A DNA stretch of 64,000 nucleotides from Candidatus Poribacteria bacterium (GTDB lineage Bacteria > Poribacteria > WGA-4E > WGA-3G). Position numbers and translations under genes: made by a program. A model generated the notes under the pieces. It ran no database searches. It was not told where the DNA came from and saw nothing but the letters and a program-made list of their open reading frames with translations. Location: the NCBI GenBank assembly GCA_022821965.1, contig JAJECN010000057.1:124001-188000 (forward strand). Reading direction: 5' to 3'. Numbering within the stretch: position 1 is the first letter of the stretch; every line of letters starts with the position of its first letter. Below, one piece after another: positions 1-7,184 of this stretch.

Positions 1-496
1 GCGCTCCTGCAATATGGTTGATAACAATGCGCATCTCCGGTGTATGTTCAACCAGTGTCGGCAACGTTGATAACATTCCGGGGTTAATCAGCAGATCCAA
101 AGTAAGTTCTTTCGCTGCGAGTTTCTCAATATTCGATAAGAACGTGCTGTCACCAATCGCTTGTAGATGTCCGCCACCGAGGCGTATCCCGCGGAAGAGT
201 GGATTTGCAGAAAACCTGTTCAAGTTATCCTCGAAGTCTGGGTCGTCGGGTTCTAAGTGTCCAACGAATCCGACAATGAAAGGTTCATCTGCAGCAAGGT
301 CGAGGATCCACTGGTTATCTTCGAGCCATTTGCTTGCCTCAACAACGACGGTGCCTGTTGCGCCTTCGGGGACTGCGAGCGTTTTGTAATCGTCTGGCAT
401 GACGCGTCGGTAAAGTACATCGTCATCCGGATTGGGCCACGGCACCCCTTCAGGTCGTGTTGGATCGTAGAAATGTGTATGTGTATCAATAATCAT
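1..496 (-). CDS. Amidohydrolase family protein (amidohydrolase-2 type), 3' end beyond window
   Basis: Reading the minus strand from an ATG at 496 gives an open frame running off the left edge (165 codons seen). The N-terminus MIIDTHTHFYDP carries the HxH metal-binding signature (His6, His8) of TIM-barrel amidohydrolases, followed by stretches typical of the family (FIVGFVGHLEP, FRGIRLGG, INHIAGA). Such enzymes hydrolyse lactones or C-N/C-O bonds of small molecules in the cytoplasm; the substrate cannot be told. A purine-rich CGCAAGGA ribosome site lies upstream within a repeated leader seen before other genes here. The metal ligands nearer the C-terminus are outside the window. Confidence 0.8.
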   Translation of the reverse strand, partial: MIIDTHTHFYDPTRPEGVPWPNPDDDVLYRRVMPDDYKTLAVPEGATGTVVVEASKWLEDNQWILDLAADEPFIVGFVGHLEPDDPDFEDNLNRFSANPLFRGIRLGGGHLQAIGDSTFLSNIEKLAAKELTLDLLINPGMLSTLPTLVEHTPEMRIVINHIAGA

Positions 497-503
497 TTTT
501 TAA

Positions 504-672
504 TTTTTCCTTGCGGAGGAACAACGGTCGTTGTGGTTTTAACGTGCCTTTTTTAGATCCGCCTGCGCCGTTGTTGCAGGCTCACGTTTTTGATGCTATA
601 AAGAATGTGAAGTGCTACTTATTTTACTTTTTCCTTGCGGAGGAACAATGGGCGTTAGGACTTTAACGTGCG
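504..672. repeat. Direct repeat of a ~47-bp segment flanking the TPR gene start
   Basis: The segments at about 504-553 and 626-672 are near copies: both contain TTTTTCCTTGCGGAGGAACA followed by a diverged CGTT...TTTAACGTGC stretch. The second copy supplies the ribosome site (GGAGG) and start codon of the TPR lipoprotein on the + strand. The first, read on the - strand, supplies the ribosome site of the amidohydrolase. No gene was found in 497-647. Confidence 0.6.
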
Positions 673-1472
673 TTCCTTTTATCCTAATAGGGCTCTTAAC
701 CTATTTACTGTCGGGATGTAATCCGTCTGATCAGGCGCAGCAACAGAAGCGGGAACTTCAACGTGATCTCCTAAAACTCAGGATGGGGCAGGCACTGAAT
801 CCGACAGATGCAGAGGGACATATTCAACTCGGCAACGTCTATCGTGAGTTGGGTGAATATGAGAAAGCGATAGAATCTTTTCAAAACGCTATCGCGCTTG
901 ATGACGAACATCCGCACGCCTATAACAACCTCGGTTTGGTGTATACCGATACCCGCATGTTTGCGCTTGCGATAGAAATGTTCCTCGCTGCACTTGAGTT
1001 GTCTCCCGGAAATCCTGCCTTCTCCAACAATCTCGGCTATGTTTACGACATGACAGATCAGTTTGAGGAGGCACTCGCTGCCTTTCAAAGTGCCATTGAA
1101 ACAGAACCGACCTTTGTTGATGCCTATTACAACCTCGCAAATGCCTATCTCCATCGCGAAATGTATCAGGATGCTATTAAGAGTTATGAGGCAGGACTCG
1201 AAATAGAAGAGGGCGATGCTGATGTCTATTTTAACCTCGGACTCGCTTACGAGGAGAACGAGGAATTTCTTTCCGCTATCCAATCCTACGAAAAGGGTTT
1301 ATCTCTTGATGATAGCGACGCGGAGGCTTACTATCGTCTCGCACAGGCGTATGAAAAAAATGGCGATCCACTTATGATGCGTCGTTATTTAGAGGTGTTT
1401 TTGGAGCGGGCAAAGGGTCTCCCCTACCTCGAAGAACAGATCCGCACTGCTGAGCAGATGGTTGATAAGTAG
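648..1472 (+). CDS. TPR-repeat lipoprotein
   Basis: A 274-residue protein starting at the ATG at 648, which has GGAGG 5 bases upstream; an earlier in-frame start at 612 lacks a ribosome site. The N-terminus is a signal peptide ending in a lipobox (LLSGC), so it is probably lipid-anchored. About six tetratricopeptide repeats follow (residues ~45-255), with the usual pattern (AYNNLGLVY, FSNNLGYVY, DAYYNLANAY, DVYFNLGLAY, EAYYRLAQAY). TPR arrays scaffold protein-protein contacts; the partner is unknown. The gene is convergent with, and overlaps by ~100 bp, the methyltransferase at 1372-2793. Confidence 0.85.
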   Translation: MGVRTLTCVPFILIGLLTYLLSGCNPSDQAQQQKRELQRDLLKLRMGQALNPTDAEGHIQLGNVYRELGEYEKAIESFQNAIALDDEHPHAYNNLGLVYTDTRMFALAIEMFLAALELSPGNPAFSNNLGYVYDMTDQFEEALAAFQSAIETEPTFVDAYYNLANAYLHREMYQDAIKSYEAGLEIEEGDADVYFNLGLAYEENEEFLSAIQSYEKGLSLDDSDAEAYYRLAQAYEKNGDPLMMRRYLEVFLERAKGLPYLEEQIRTAEQMVDK

Positions 1473-2793
1473 CATCCCTCCTTAAAATCAGCAAAAATTC
1501 CGACTTCATTCCATCCGGGTTCTTATTCTTCCGCGCACCAAAAAGTTTCCGCGTTTTAATCCTATCCTCATAGACTTTCTCAAACGTCCATCCATGTTCC
1601 GTGAAGTACTCCGCCAATATTCGCCATAGTTCAACCGTTATGCCGTCAATCCGTGGGTTGCCGACAAAGATGCAAGCGGCTGCATTCGGTTTCAATTGAT
1701 TCATCGAATTTTCAAGGGCATTGATTGTATGACAGAAATAGGAATCAAGCCGTTTGTGGAGGTCGTCCCGGGTGAGTCTGTCTCTGACCCTGTCCAATGT
1801 TTCGGTCTGAATTACTCGGTCCGCCTTCCGATACGGAATTTCAAGCCGTGATAACTCTTGAATTTCTTCCTCGGTGTGCCCTAACCAAAACAGGTCCATC
1901 TTCGTAGAGCGGATATACTCTTGCGCTTGGAGGTAGGGCGGTGATGTGATTAGCGCGTCACATTCTCGTGGTACAGTGGCATAAGATGAATCAACACCTC
2001 CCTGCCAGTGTATTTCTGGGGCTACCTCGTTTTGATGTTGCTGCGTGTGCATCACGAAGTCGTTAAGGCTCTTTAATGTTTTCAGGGAGAGGCTGTAAAG
2101 CATCTCGTCTAACTGTTCTTGCCAATTTTCCTTGAGCAGTTCCTTTATTGCCTTCAACTTACGCTTGGATCTGGCAAGTTTCGGTGTTCTGTCTTCTGTA
2201 TAGGAGAAACGTTTGTTCACCTTTAGCAGTGCTGATTTGATAATAGCGGAATAGACTCCACCGTCCGTGTTATTAATAAAACCCCAGTAACGTGATAGCA
2301 CCTCTAAAATTTCAGGGGCGTACCAGTAGGTAACATTCGACCAAGCAGGTGTGAATTGGTGGTGACTCTTTTGCATGCCGTCTAACAGTTTACACAAATC
2401 TGCTTCATTCAACCTGTCTTTCCCACTGTAAATTTTCAGTGGTATGATATGGTTTAAAAGTAGGTTGAGATCGAGTAGGACGGCGTTGCGTTTACACAGA
2501 TATGCCTCGACACCCACCGTTCCTGACCCTGCAAACGGATCGACAATCCAATCCGCTTCCTGTGTATAGGTGTTAATGGCGTAGCGGACGATTTGTGGAA
2601 TGAATTTCGCAGGATATGCGAAAATGGCGTGTGTCAGGTAGCCGGTGTCGTCGATTTCAGGGACGAGTTCTCGGAACGAAACCAACTCTACCCCGTCAGA
2701 TATCGTCTCCTCTTTTGAGGTTTCAAATTCGGTATCTATGGGGAAAAGCGTGGATTGTTCTTCCAAGTTTGGGTCTTTCATGTGCAAACGCAT
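1372..2793 (-). CDS. DNA methyltransferase (N4-cytosine/N6-adenine type)
   Basis: About 473 residues. Two hallmark motifs of amino-methyltransferases are visible: DPFAGSGT (SAM-binding motif I, ~residue 86) and SPPY (catalytic motif IV, ~residue 285). The order motif I then IV with ~200 residues between suggests a target-recognition segment between them. SPPY rather than DPPY/NPPY is commoner in N4-cytosine enzymes (family knowledge). A partner nuclease is not seen nearby, so it is likely an orphan methylase. The start is uncertain: ATG at 2793 (weak ribosome site), TTG at 2796 or ATG at 2781. It begins a few bases after the cytochrome b stop, so it may be co-transcribed. Its 3' end overlaps the TPR gene on the other strand. 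Confidence 0.8.
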   Translation of the reverse strand: MRLHMKDPNLEEQSTLFPIDTEFETSKEETISDGVELVSFRELVPEIDDTGYLTHAIFAYPAKFIPQIVRYAINTYTQEADWIVDPFAGSGTVGVEAYLCKRNAVLLDLNLLLNHIIPLKIYSGKDRLNEADLCKLLDGMQKSHHQFTPAWSNVTYWYAPEILEVLSRYWGFINNTDGGVYSAIIKSALLKVNKRFSYTEDRTPKLARSKRKLKAIKELLKENWQEQLDEMLYSLSLKTLKSLNDFVMHTQQHQNEVAPEIHWQGGVDSSYATVPRECDALITSPPYLQAQEYIRSTKMDLFWLGHTEEEIQELSRLEIPYRKADRVIQTETLDRVRDRLTRDDLHKRLDSYFCHTINALENSMNQLKPNAAACIFVGNPRIDGITVELWRILAEYFTEHGWTFEKVYEDRIKTRKLFGARKNKNPDGMKSEFLLILRRDATYQPSAQQCGSVLRGRGDPLPAPKTPLNNDAS

Positions 2794-2800
2794 CAAAAGG

Positions 2801-4045
2801 TTATTGCGATTCTTGTTTCACTTCTCTCGCGCCTTCAATTTCTTCCTCTGTCAGTTGGAAGTCAAACACCTCCGCCCCTCCTTCTGTTCCCTCAATTTCT
2901 TCTTCCGTCAACTGAAAGTCAAAGACTTCTTCCGCTTCCTCAACCGCTTCCGTAAGCAGAGTATTTTCGGTTTCCGCTGTGGGTTGTGGTGCTTCTTGTG
3001 TTTCAAGTTTTGGTGAACTTGCACCGAGGATTGTCAGTCCAACAATCGCCGCAACAGAAACACTCGTGACTGTCAATGCGATCGGGCGTTTCCAGAGGAC
3101 AGCGCGCTCGCTTCTGTCTAAGAAGGGAAGGAGGAGCAGTAGCACCATACCGACCGTCGGAATTACAAATGTTCCAATGATTTCGAGGGGACCTTGGAAA
3201 TACTTCAGCAATTGGAATAGGAATAGGAAATACCATTCGGGGCGCGGGTCGTAATCAGCGTTTGTCGGATCGGCGACATCTTCAAGTGGCACGGGAACGA
3301 ATAGAGCGACGCATGCTAATACCACGAAGAGAATGAACATTCCGACAACGTCTTCAAAGACCTGATGCGGATAGAAGGGTTTCCCCATTTTCATATCTTC
3401 TGGCGTGTTCTGGGGTGTGCCTGATGAGCCGTAATATCGGACGAAGAAGAGGTGCACGCCGACCAAACCGAAGGCTAACCACGGCAACCAGATCGTGTGG
3501 AGCGCGTAAAACCTTGATAGCGTTACCGCGCCGATCTCTGTTCCACCGCGCATCACTTTCGCCACAAAGTCACCGAGTACAGGGGCAGTGCTGGCGATTT
3601 CGACACCGACGACCGTTGCCCAATATGCTTTCTCGTCCCATGGGAGTAGGTAGCCGGTGAACCCAAAACCGAGTACGACTAATAGCAGAAGTACACCGAA
3701 TATCCATGTCAATTCACGCGGAGCCTTGTATGAACCGTAAAGGACAACACGGAGCAGATGCAGAAAGACGATGATGACCATCGCGCTTGCACCCCAATGA
3801 TGCAAGCCGCGCACGAACGCGCCGAACGGAACCTCTTCGCTGATGTAAGTTACCGCGTTATGGGCATGCTCCGGCGAAGGCGAGTAGTATAACGCCAGAA
3901 ACGCGCCTGTAGCCGCCTGAAGCAGAAGCAGAAACATTGCCAAGCTGCCGAGTGAGAAGAGCAGGTTAATGTGTTTCGGTAAAGGTTTGCGTAAATGCTC
4001 GGAGAACTCCGTTAGCGGGAGACGTTCACTGAGAAATTGCCTCAT
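2801..4045 (-). CDS. Cytochrome b subunit of a bc/b6f-type quinol oxidoreductase
   Basis: 414 residues, multi-spanning. Heme-ligand histidines sit in two helices: H-x13-H (HHWGASAMVIIVFLH) and H-x14-H (HTIWLPWLAFGLVGVH); 14-residue spacing in the second pair is the b6-type pattern. The quinol-site motif PEWY is present (RPEWYFL). It transfers electrons from quinol with the Rieske protein encoded directly upstream: the Rieske TAG and this ATG abut, indicating translational coupling. No cytochrome c1/f gene is seen. The C-terminal ~60 residues form an acidic cytoplasmic or periplasmic tail containing a duplicated 14-residue peptide. Confidence 0.93.
   Translation of the reverse strand: MRQFLSERLPLTEFSEHLRKPLPKHINLLFSLGSLAMFLLLLQAATGAFLALYYSPSPEHAHNAVTYISEEVPFGAFVRGLHHWGASAMVIIVFLHLLRVVLYGSYKAPRELTWIFGVLLLLVVLGFGFTGYLLPWDEKAYWATVVGVEIASTAPVLGDFVAKVMRGGTEIGAVTLSRFYALHTIWLPWLAFGLVGVHLFFVRYYGSSGTPQNTPEDMKMGKPFYPHQVFEDVVGMFILFVVLACVALFVPVPLEDVADPTNADYDPRPEWYFLFLFQLLKYFQGPLEIIGTFVIPTVGMVLLLLLPFLDRSERAVLWKRPIALTVTSVSVAAIVGLTILGASSPKLETQEAPQPTAETENTLLTEAVEEAEEVFDFQLTEEEIEGTEGGAEVFDFQLTEEEIEGAREVKQESQ
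2831..2929 (-). repeat. In-frame tandem duplication in the cytochrome b tail
   Basis: Two copies of the 14-residue peptide EVFDFQLTEEEIEG are encoded at 2888-2929 and 2831-2872, 57 bp apart. The peptides are identical but codons differ at several third positions, so the duplication is not brand new and the peptide seems to be conserved. Confidence 0.85.
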
Positions 4046-4516
4046 CTACGTCTCCTTCACGTATAAAATGCCTGCTTCAACTTTAGTTTCGAGTTTCTGC
4101 AAGGGGTCCGGCGGCGGACCAGCGACAACTGCTCCGTTCTTATCAAATATGGCACCGTGACACGGACAGAGAAAGGATTCCTGTTTTTCATCCCATCGGA
4201 CGAGGCAACCGAGATGTGAACAGGTTCGCGAAAAGACGCTCCACTCTCCGTTACCAGCATCGGTTACGTAGACGGAGCGTTTCTTCGTTGCTTTGACCCA
4301 ACCGTCTTTTGCAGTGAAGGTATAGTCTACCTTTTTAAAACGGCTGTTTTTGAGCCGACCGGCAAGCCCCAAATCAACCCATTTCGACTCCCCTTTTTTG
4401 AAAGCAGGCGAAATCGCAAAGCCGATGAGAGGAATACCGGCAGCAAGGCTCAGCACTCCCCCGATAAAGGCGGTTGCAATTTCCAGAAATGAGCGTCGGT
4501 TTCCCTGTTTCTCCAT
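4046..4516 (-). CDS. Rieske iron-sulfur protein
   Basis: 156 residues from the ATG at 4516, which follows AAGGAG at good spacing; upstream in-frame ATGs lack this. A twin-arginine-like N-terminus (NRRSFLEIA) precedes one membrane helix, then the soluble domain carries the two cluster-binding boxes CSHLGC and CPCHG, and a GPPPDPL proline loop. It holds the [2Fe-2S] cluster and passes electrons from quinol bound at cytochrome b. It is the first gene of a two-gene operon with cytochrome b. Confidence 0.93.
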   Translation of the reverse strand: MEKQGNRRSFLEIATAFIGGVLSLAAGIPLIGFAISPAFKKGESKWVDLGLAGRLKNSRFKKVDYTFTAKDGWVKATKKRSVYVTDAGNGEWSVFSRTCSHLGCLVRWDEKQESFLCPCHGAIFDKNGAVVAGPPPDPLQKLETKVEAGILYVKET

Positions 4517-4588
4517 CCGTTTCTCCTTTTGATTAAACATCTCGGATGTGTTGCGAGTTCCATTTGCACACGCCAAAGCAAGGATAGT

Positions 4589-4660
4589 AGCACAAACTTT
4601 GCGTATGTGGCACATCTGGCGCAAACTTTCCAGTTTGCGCTACATTTATCAAACTCACGT
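4589..4660. repeat. Palindromic intergenic repeat (copy of the 28.7/48.9 kb family)
   Basis: Contains GTAGCACAAACTTT and the palindrome GCGCAAACTTTCCAGTTTGCGC, then TTATCAAACTCACGTTA. The same parts occur at 28700-28782 and 48917-48978. It lies between the Rieske gene start and the 3' end of the Gfo/Idh gene and could act as a transcript-end hairpin. Confidence 0.55.
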
Positions 4661-5736
4661 TACTTCGCTTTTTTAGGCTTTTTCCACGTTTGCCCTTCAA
4701 AGGGTCTACGCAGGTCGTATTTGCCTTCGACTAAGACGGGGAGCGTGCCGTCGTTAACCATGAGTTCAAGGGGTAACTCTTTCGTTTCCATTGGCATGGT
4801 GACGACATTTTTGATGCGCAACGATTCATAGATAGCCATCATGATTTCAAGCGTGTAGCGTGCTTGAACACCACTGCCGCGATGGTCAGAAATGTCGCCT
4901 TCGATCCACTCGATGAGTTCATCGTACTGGTTCTTCGTTTGCGGAGGTGGCGTAATGGTTTGCCAACCCTTCGCGTCCCCGTTTTGGAGCTGAAGGCCAT
5001 CAGGTCCGTTACGAATTTGTCCCTCTGTTCCAGCGATTCTGGGGTGGGCGACTGATGGTTCCGGCAGATCGCCTTCGTAGATACCGCGTGCGCCGCCTTC
5101 AAAACAGACTAAGCCCATACAGAGGTCCTCACAGATCGTGCGGCGTTCCCACCGATCGCTCTCCCGGGAGGTCTGTCCGATAACCCACAGTGTCTCAGGA
5201 TCAGACAGAATGAAGCGCCAACCATCGATGGCGTGTGTACCTGTGTTCAGCAATCCAGCGTGCCTTTTGGCACTGTGGTGAACAGTTGTCGGTTCACCAA
5301 TCGCTCCGGCAGCGACGAGTCTGCGGGTTTCTATATTTGCGGGCGCGAATCTGCCTTGGTGTCCGATGACGAGTTTAACATCGTTCTCTTCACAGGCAGC
5401 AATCATAGCGTCAGCTTGTCCGAGTGAAGCTGCCATCGGCTTCTCACCGATAATGCCTTTTACCCCTGCTTTCGCTGCCGCGACCGTGGCTTCCGCCCTT
5501 GGTCCCTGCCATGTTGTAACACTGACGATGTCCAAATCCTCTTTTGCTAACATTTCGTCCACATCGGTGTAGACAGCGGATACATCGTACTCGTCTGTGA
5601 TGCGGTGTGTTGCCTCTTCGTAGATGTCCATTACTGCCACGACTTGTGCCCTGGGATGTGCGGTCCATGCTCTGGTGTGGGACCTGCCCATTCCGCCGCA
5701 GCCAATGATTCCGACGCGGTATGTCTGGTTTGCCAT
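4660..5736 (-). CDS. Gfo/Idh/MocA family oxidoreductase
   Basis: 358 residues from the ATG at 5736 (AAGGAGACG upstream). The N-terminal Rossmann fold has GIIGCGGMGRSH (NAD(P) binding) and the family EKP motif (GEKPMA) with the catalytic-region lysine. The C-terminal half is the usual alpha/beta dimerisation and substrate domain (HAIDGWRF, YEGDLPEP). Members oxidise or reduce cyclic polyols and sugars. Divergent from the enolase-superfamily gene at 5919, with a shared promoter region, suggesting a joint role in sugar-acid breakdown. Confidence 0.88.
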   Translation of the reverse strand: MANQTYRVGIIGCGGMGRSHTRAWTAHPRAQVVAVMDIYEEATHRITDEYDVSAVYTDVDEMLAKEDLDIVSVTTWQGPRAEATVAAAKAGVKGIIGEKPMAASLGQADAMIAACEENDVKLVIGHQGRFAPANIETRRLVAAGAIGEPTTVHHSAKRHAGLLNTGTHAIDGWRFILSDPETLWVIGQTSRESDRWERRTICEDLCMGLVCFEGGARGIYEGDLPEPSVAHPRIAGTEGQIRNGPDGLQLQNGDAKGWQTITPPPQTKNQYDELIEWIEGDISDHRGSGVQARYTLEIMMAIYESLRIKNVVTMPMETKELPLELMVNDGTLPVLVEGKYDLRRPFEGQTWKKPKKAK

Positions 5737-5837
5737 CTGTTTCGTCTCCTTATCTTGACGTAGTTTGCAAGCCAATTGTTTGAAACCATGTTGAACTATT
5801 CTATCACTCCCTTGCGGTTTTTGTCAAATCCTTTCGC

Positions 5838-5869
5838 TTGACAAACCTTTGGAAACGTTGCAAACTATA
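5838..5869 (+). promoter_or_regulatory. Candidate promoter with LacI-type operator between divergent sugar genes
   Basis: TTGACA at 5838-5843 resembles a -35 box, and an ACTATA stretch at 5864-5869 could be the -10 (spacing is a little long). Between them lies an imperfect palindrome TTGGAAAC|GTTGCAAA centred on CG (5849-5864, 6 of 8 positions symmetric), like LacI/GalR-family operators. No LacI gene is in the window. Judged from pattern only. Confidence 0.35.
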
Positions 5870-5918
5870 GAGAGCAGTATAGATTTGTAGACTACACCGA
5901 AAGAGAGGATGTTATCAG

Positions 5919-7016
5919 ATGGCAGACTATGAAGATAAAGGTTCGCAGATTCGAGTGACAAACCTTGAGGCTTTTCCGATGGGTGTGAAAGCCTACGTCA
6001 AGATTGAAACGAACATGGGTGTTACGGGTTGGGGTGAGATCAATAATATGGAGACAACTGTCACCTGTGCCTTGGCGCGTTCGTTGTCGGAAATGATTAT
6101 TGGTGAGAACCCGACGCGTATTGAACATCACTGGCAACGCTTGTTCCGCGCACATCGCAACATCCGAGGTGGTGGGTTGATGGTGCATACGATCTCCGCG
6201 ATTGATATGGCGTTGTGGGATATTGCTGGGAAACTCTGGGGGGTGCCGGTCTATCGCCTACTTGGGGGTCCCTGCCGCGATAAAATTTGGAAGTATCCGA
6301 GTCCGAAAGCGATTAAAACGGGACCGGGAGGTTCTAAGTCGTTCGCTGGTACTCCCGATGAGATCGCGGATCTCGTTCAGCGAGTGAAAGATGCGCGGGA
6401 AAAGGTCGGTTCCGACGGTGCTGTTATGTATGATGCGCATAGCTGCTTGCCACCGCCTATCGTCAAACAGTTCGCGGGTTACTTACAGCCCGATGACCTC
6501 CTTTTCTTAGAGGAAGCGTGGGTTCCGGGCAATATCGAAGTGATGCGGAAAATCCGGGAATCCGTTCCTGTGCCGTTGGCGACAGGTGAACGCGACCGCA
6601 CAATATGGGAGGTTCGCGAAATTCTTGAGGCGCAGGTGATTGACATCCTTCAACCCGATGTTGGACACGGTGGGGGCATTACACAGGTCAAAAAAGTTGC
6701 AGCACTTGCGGAGGCACATCACGTCCCGATCGCACCGCACTGCACGATGTCCTACCTCGGTCTCACTGCGAGTTTTCACTTGTCCGCTGCTGTGCCGTTC
6801 TTTCTTATCCACGAAGGCTATGAGAACGTCCTACCAGACGGTGTTGCTCGCAAGAGGTGGGAGATGGATGAAGAGGGTTATGTGTCGCTTCCTGAAGGAC
6901 CTGGTTTAGGGGTCGAAGTGGATGAGGCAAAGGTTATTGAAGTTGGGCAAGAGGCGGGTAGACGTTTCACCTGGCCCAACAGTCGATTGGCAGATGGCTC
7001 CATCGCCGATTATTAG
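5919..7016 (+). CDS. Mandelate racemase/muconate-lactonizing (enolase superfamily) enzyme
   Basis: 365 residues with the two-domain fold: an N-terminal cap and a C-terminal barrel. Visible metal-ligand candidates are Asp172 (YDAHS), Glu198 (FLEEA) and Glu224 (TGERD); His174 and His274 (APHC) fit the acid/base positions seen in sugar-acid dehydratases such as galactonate dehydratase. It probably dehydrates a sugar acid; the exact substrate is unknown. Start at 5919 with GAGAGG upstream. Divergent from the Gfo/Idh gene. Confidence 0.88.
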   Translation: MADYEDKGSQIRVTNLEAFPMGVKAYVKIETNMGVTGWGEINNMETTVTCALARSLSEMIIGENPTRIEHHWQRLFRAHRNIRGGGLMVHTISAIDMALWDIAGKLWGVPVYRLLGGPCRDKIWKYPSPKAIKTGPGGSKSFAGTPDEIADLVQRVKDAREKVGSDGAVMYDAHSCLPPPIVKQFAGYLQPDDLLFLEEAWVPGNIEVMRKIRESVPVPLATGERDRTIWEVREILEAQVIDILQPDVGHGGGITQVKKVAALAEAHHVPIAPHCTMSYLGLTASFHLSAAVPFFLIHEGYENVLPDGVARKRWEMDEEGYVSLPEGPGLGVEVDEAKVIEVGQEAGRRFTWPNSRLADGSIADY

Positions 7017-7038
7017 AGTCGTTATTACAACAATTGTA

Positions 7039-7059
7039 GGCGCGCTGTGTAAGCGCGCC
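7039..7059 (+). terminator. Perfect 8-bp hairpin after the enolase-superfamily gene
   Basis: GGCGCGCT, 5-nt loop, AGCGCGCC, starting 22 bases after the stop. It is followed by a T-rich stretch only ~20 bases later, so it may be a weak terminator or a repeat-family palindrome. Confidence 0.45.
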
Positions 7060-7103
7060 ATCTGCTTTATATACCTCCATTTTTCCTAAGAACAAAAAAT
7101 TTT

Positions 7104-7151
7104 GCATAAAAATGCATTTTATGCAACCTTACCCCCGTTAAAATACGACAT
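7104..7151 (+). promoter_or_regulatory. ECF-type promoter (TGCAACC-17-CGACAT) with overlapping palindrome
   Basis: TGCAACC at 7122-7128 and CGACAT at 7146-7151 are 17 bases apart and end 33 bases before the GTG start of the sigma-fusion gene. The AAC core in -35 and CGWC-like -10 are typical of ECF sigma promoters. A near-identical arrangement precedes the gene at 11676 and, on the - strand, lies upstream of the ATPase gene (34547-34576). A 21-bp imperfect palindrome GCATAAAA-ATGCAT-TTTATGC (7104-7124) overlaps the -35. Autoregulation by the encoded sigma factor is inferred. Confidence 0.55.
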
Positions 7152-7184
7152 AGCGTCACAAGGCAATTTACTCGGAGGGTACTT

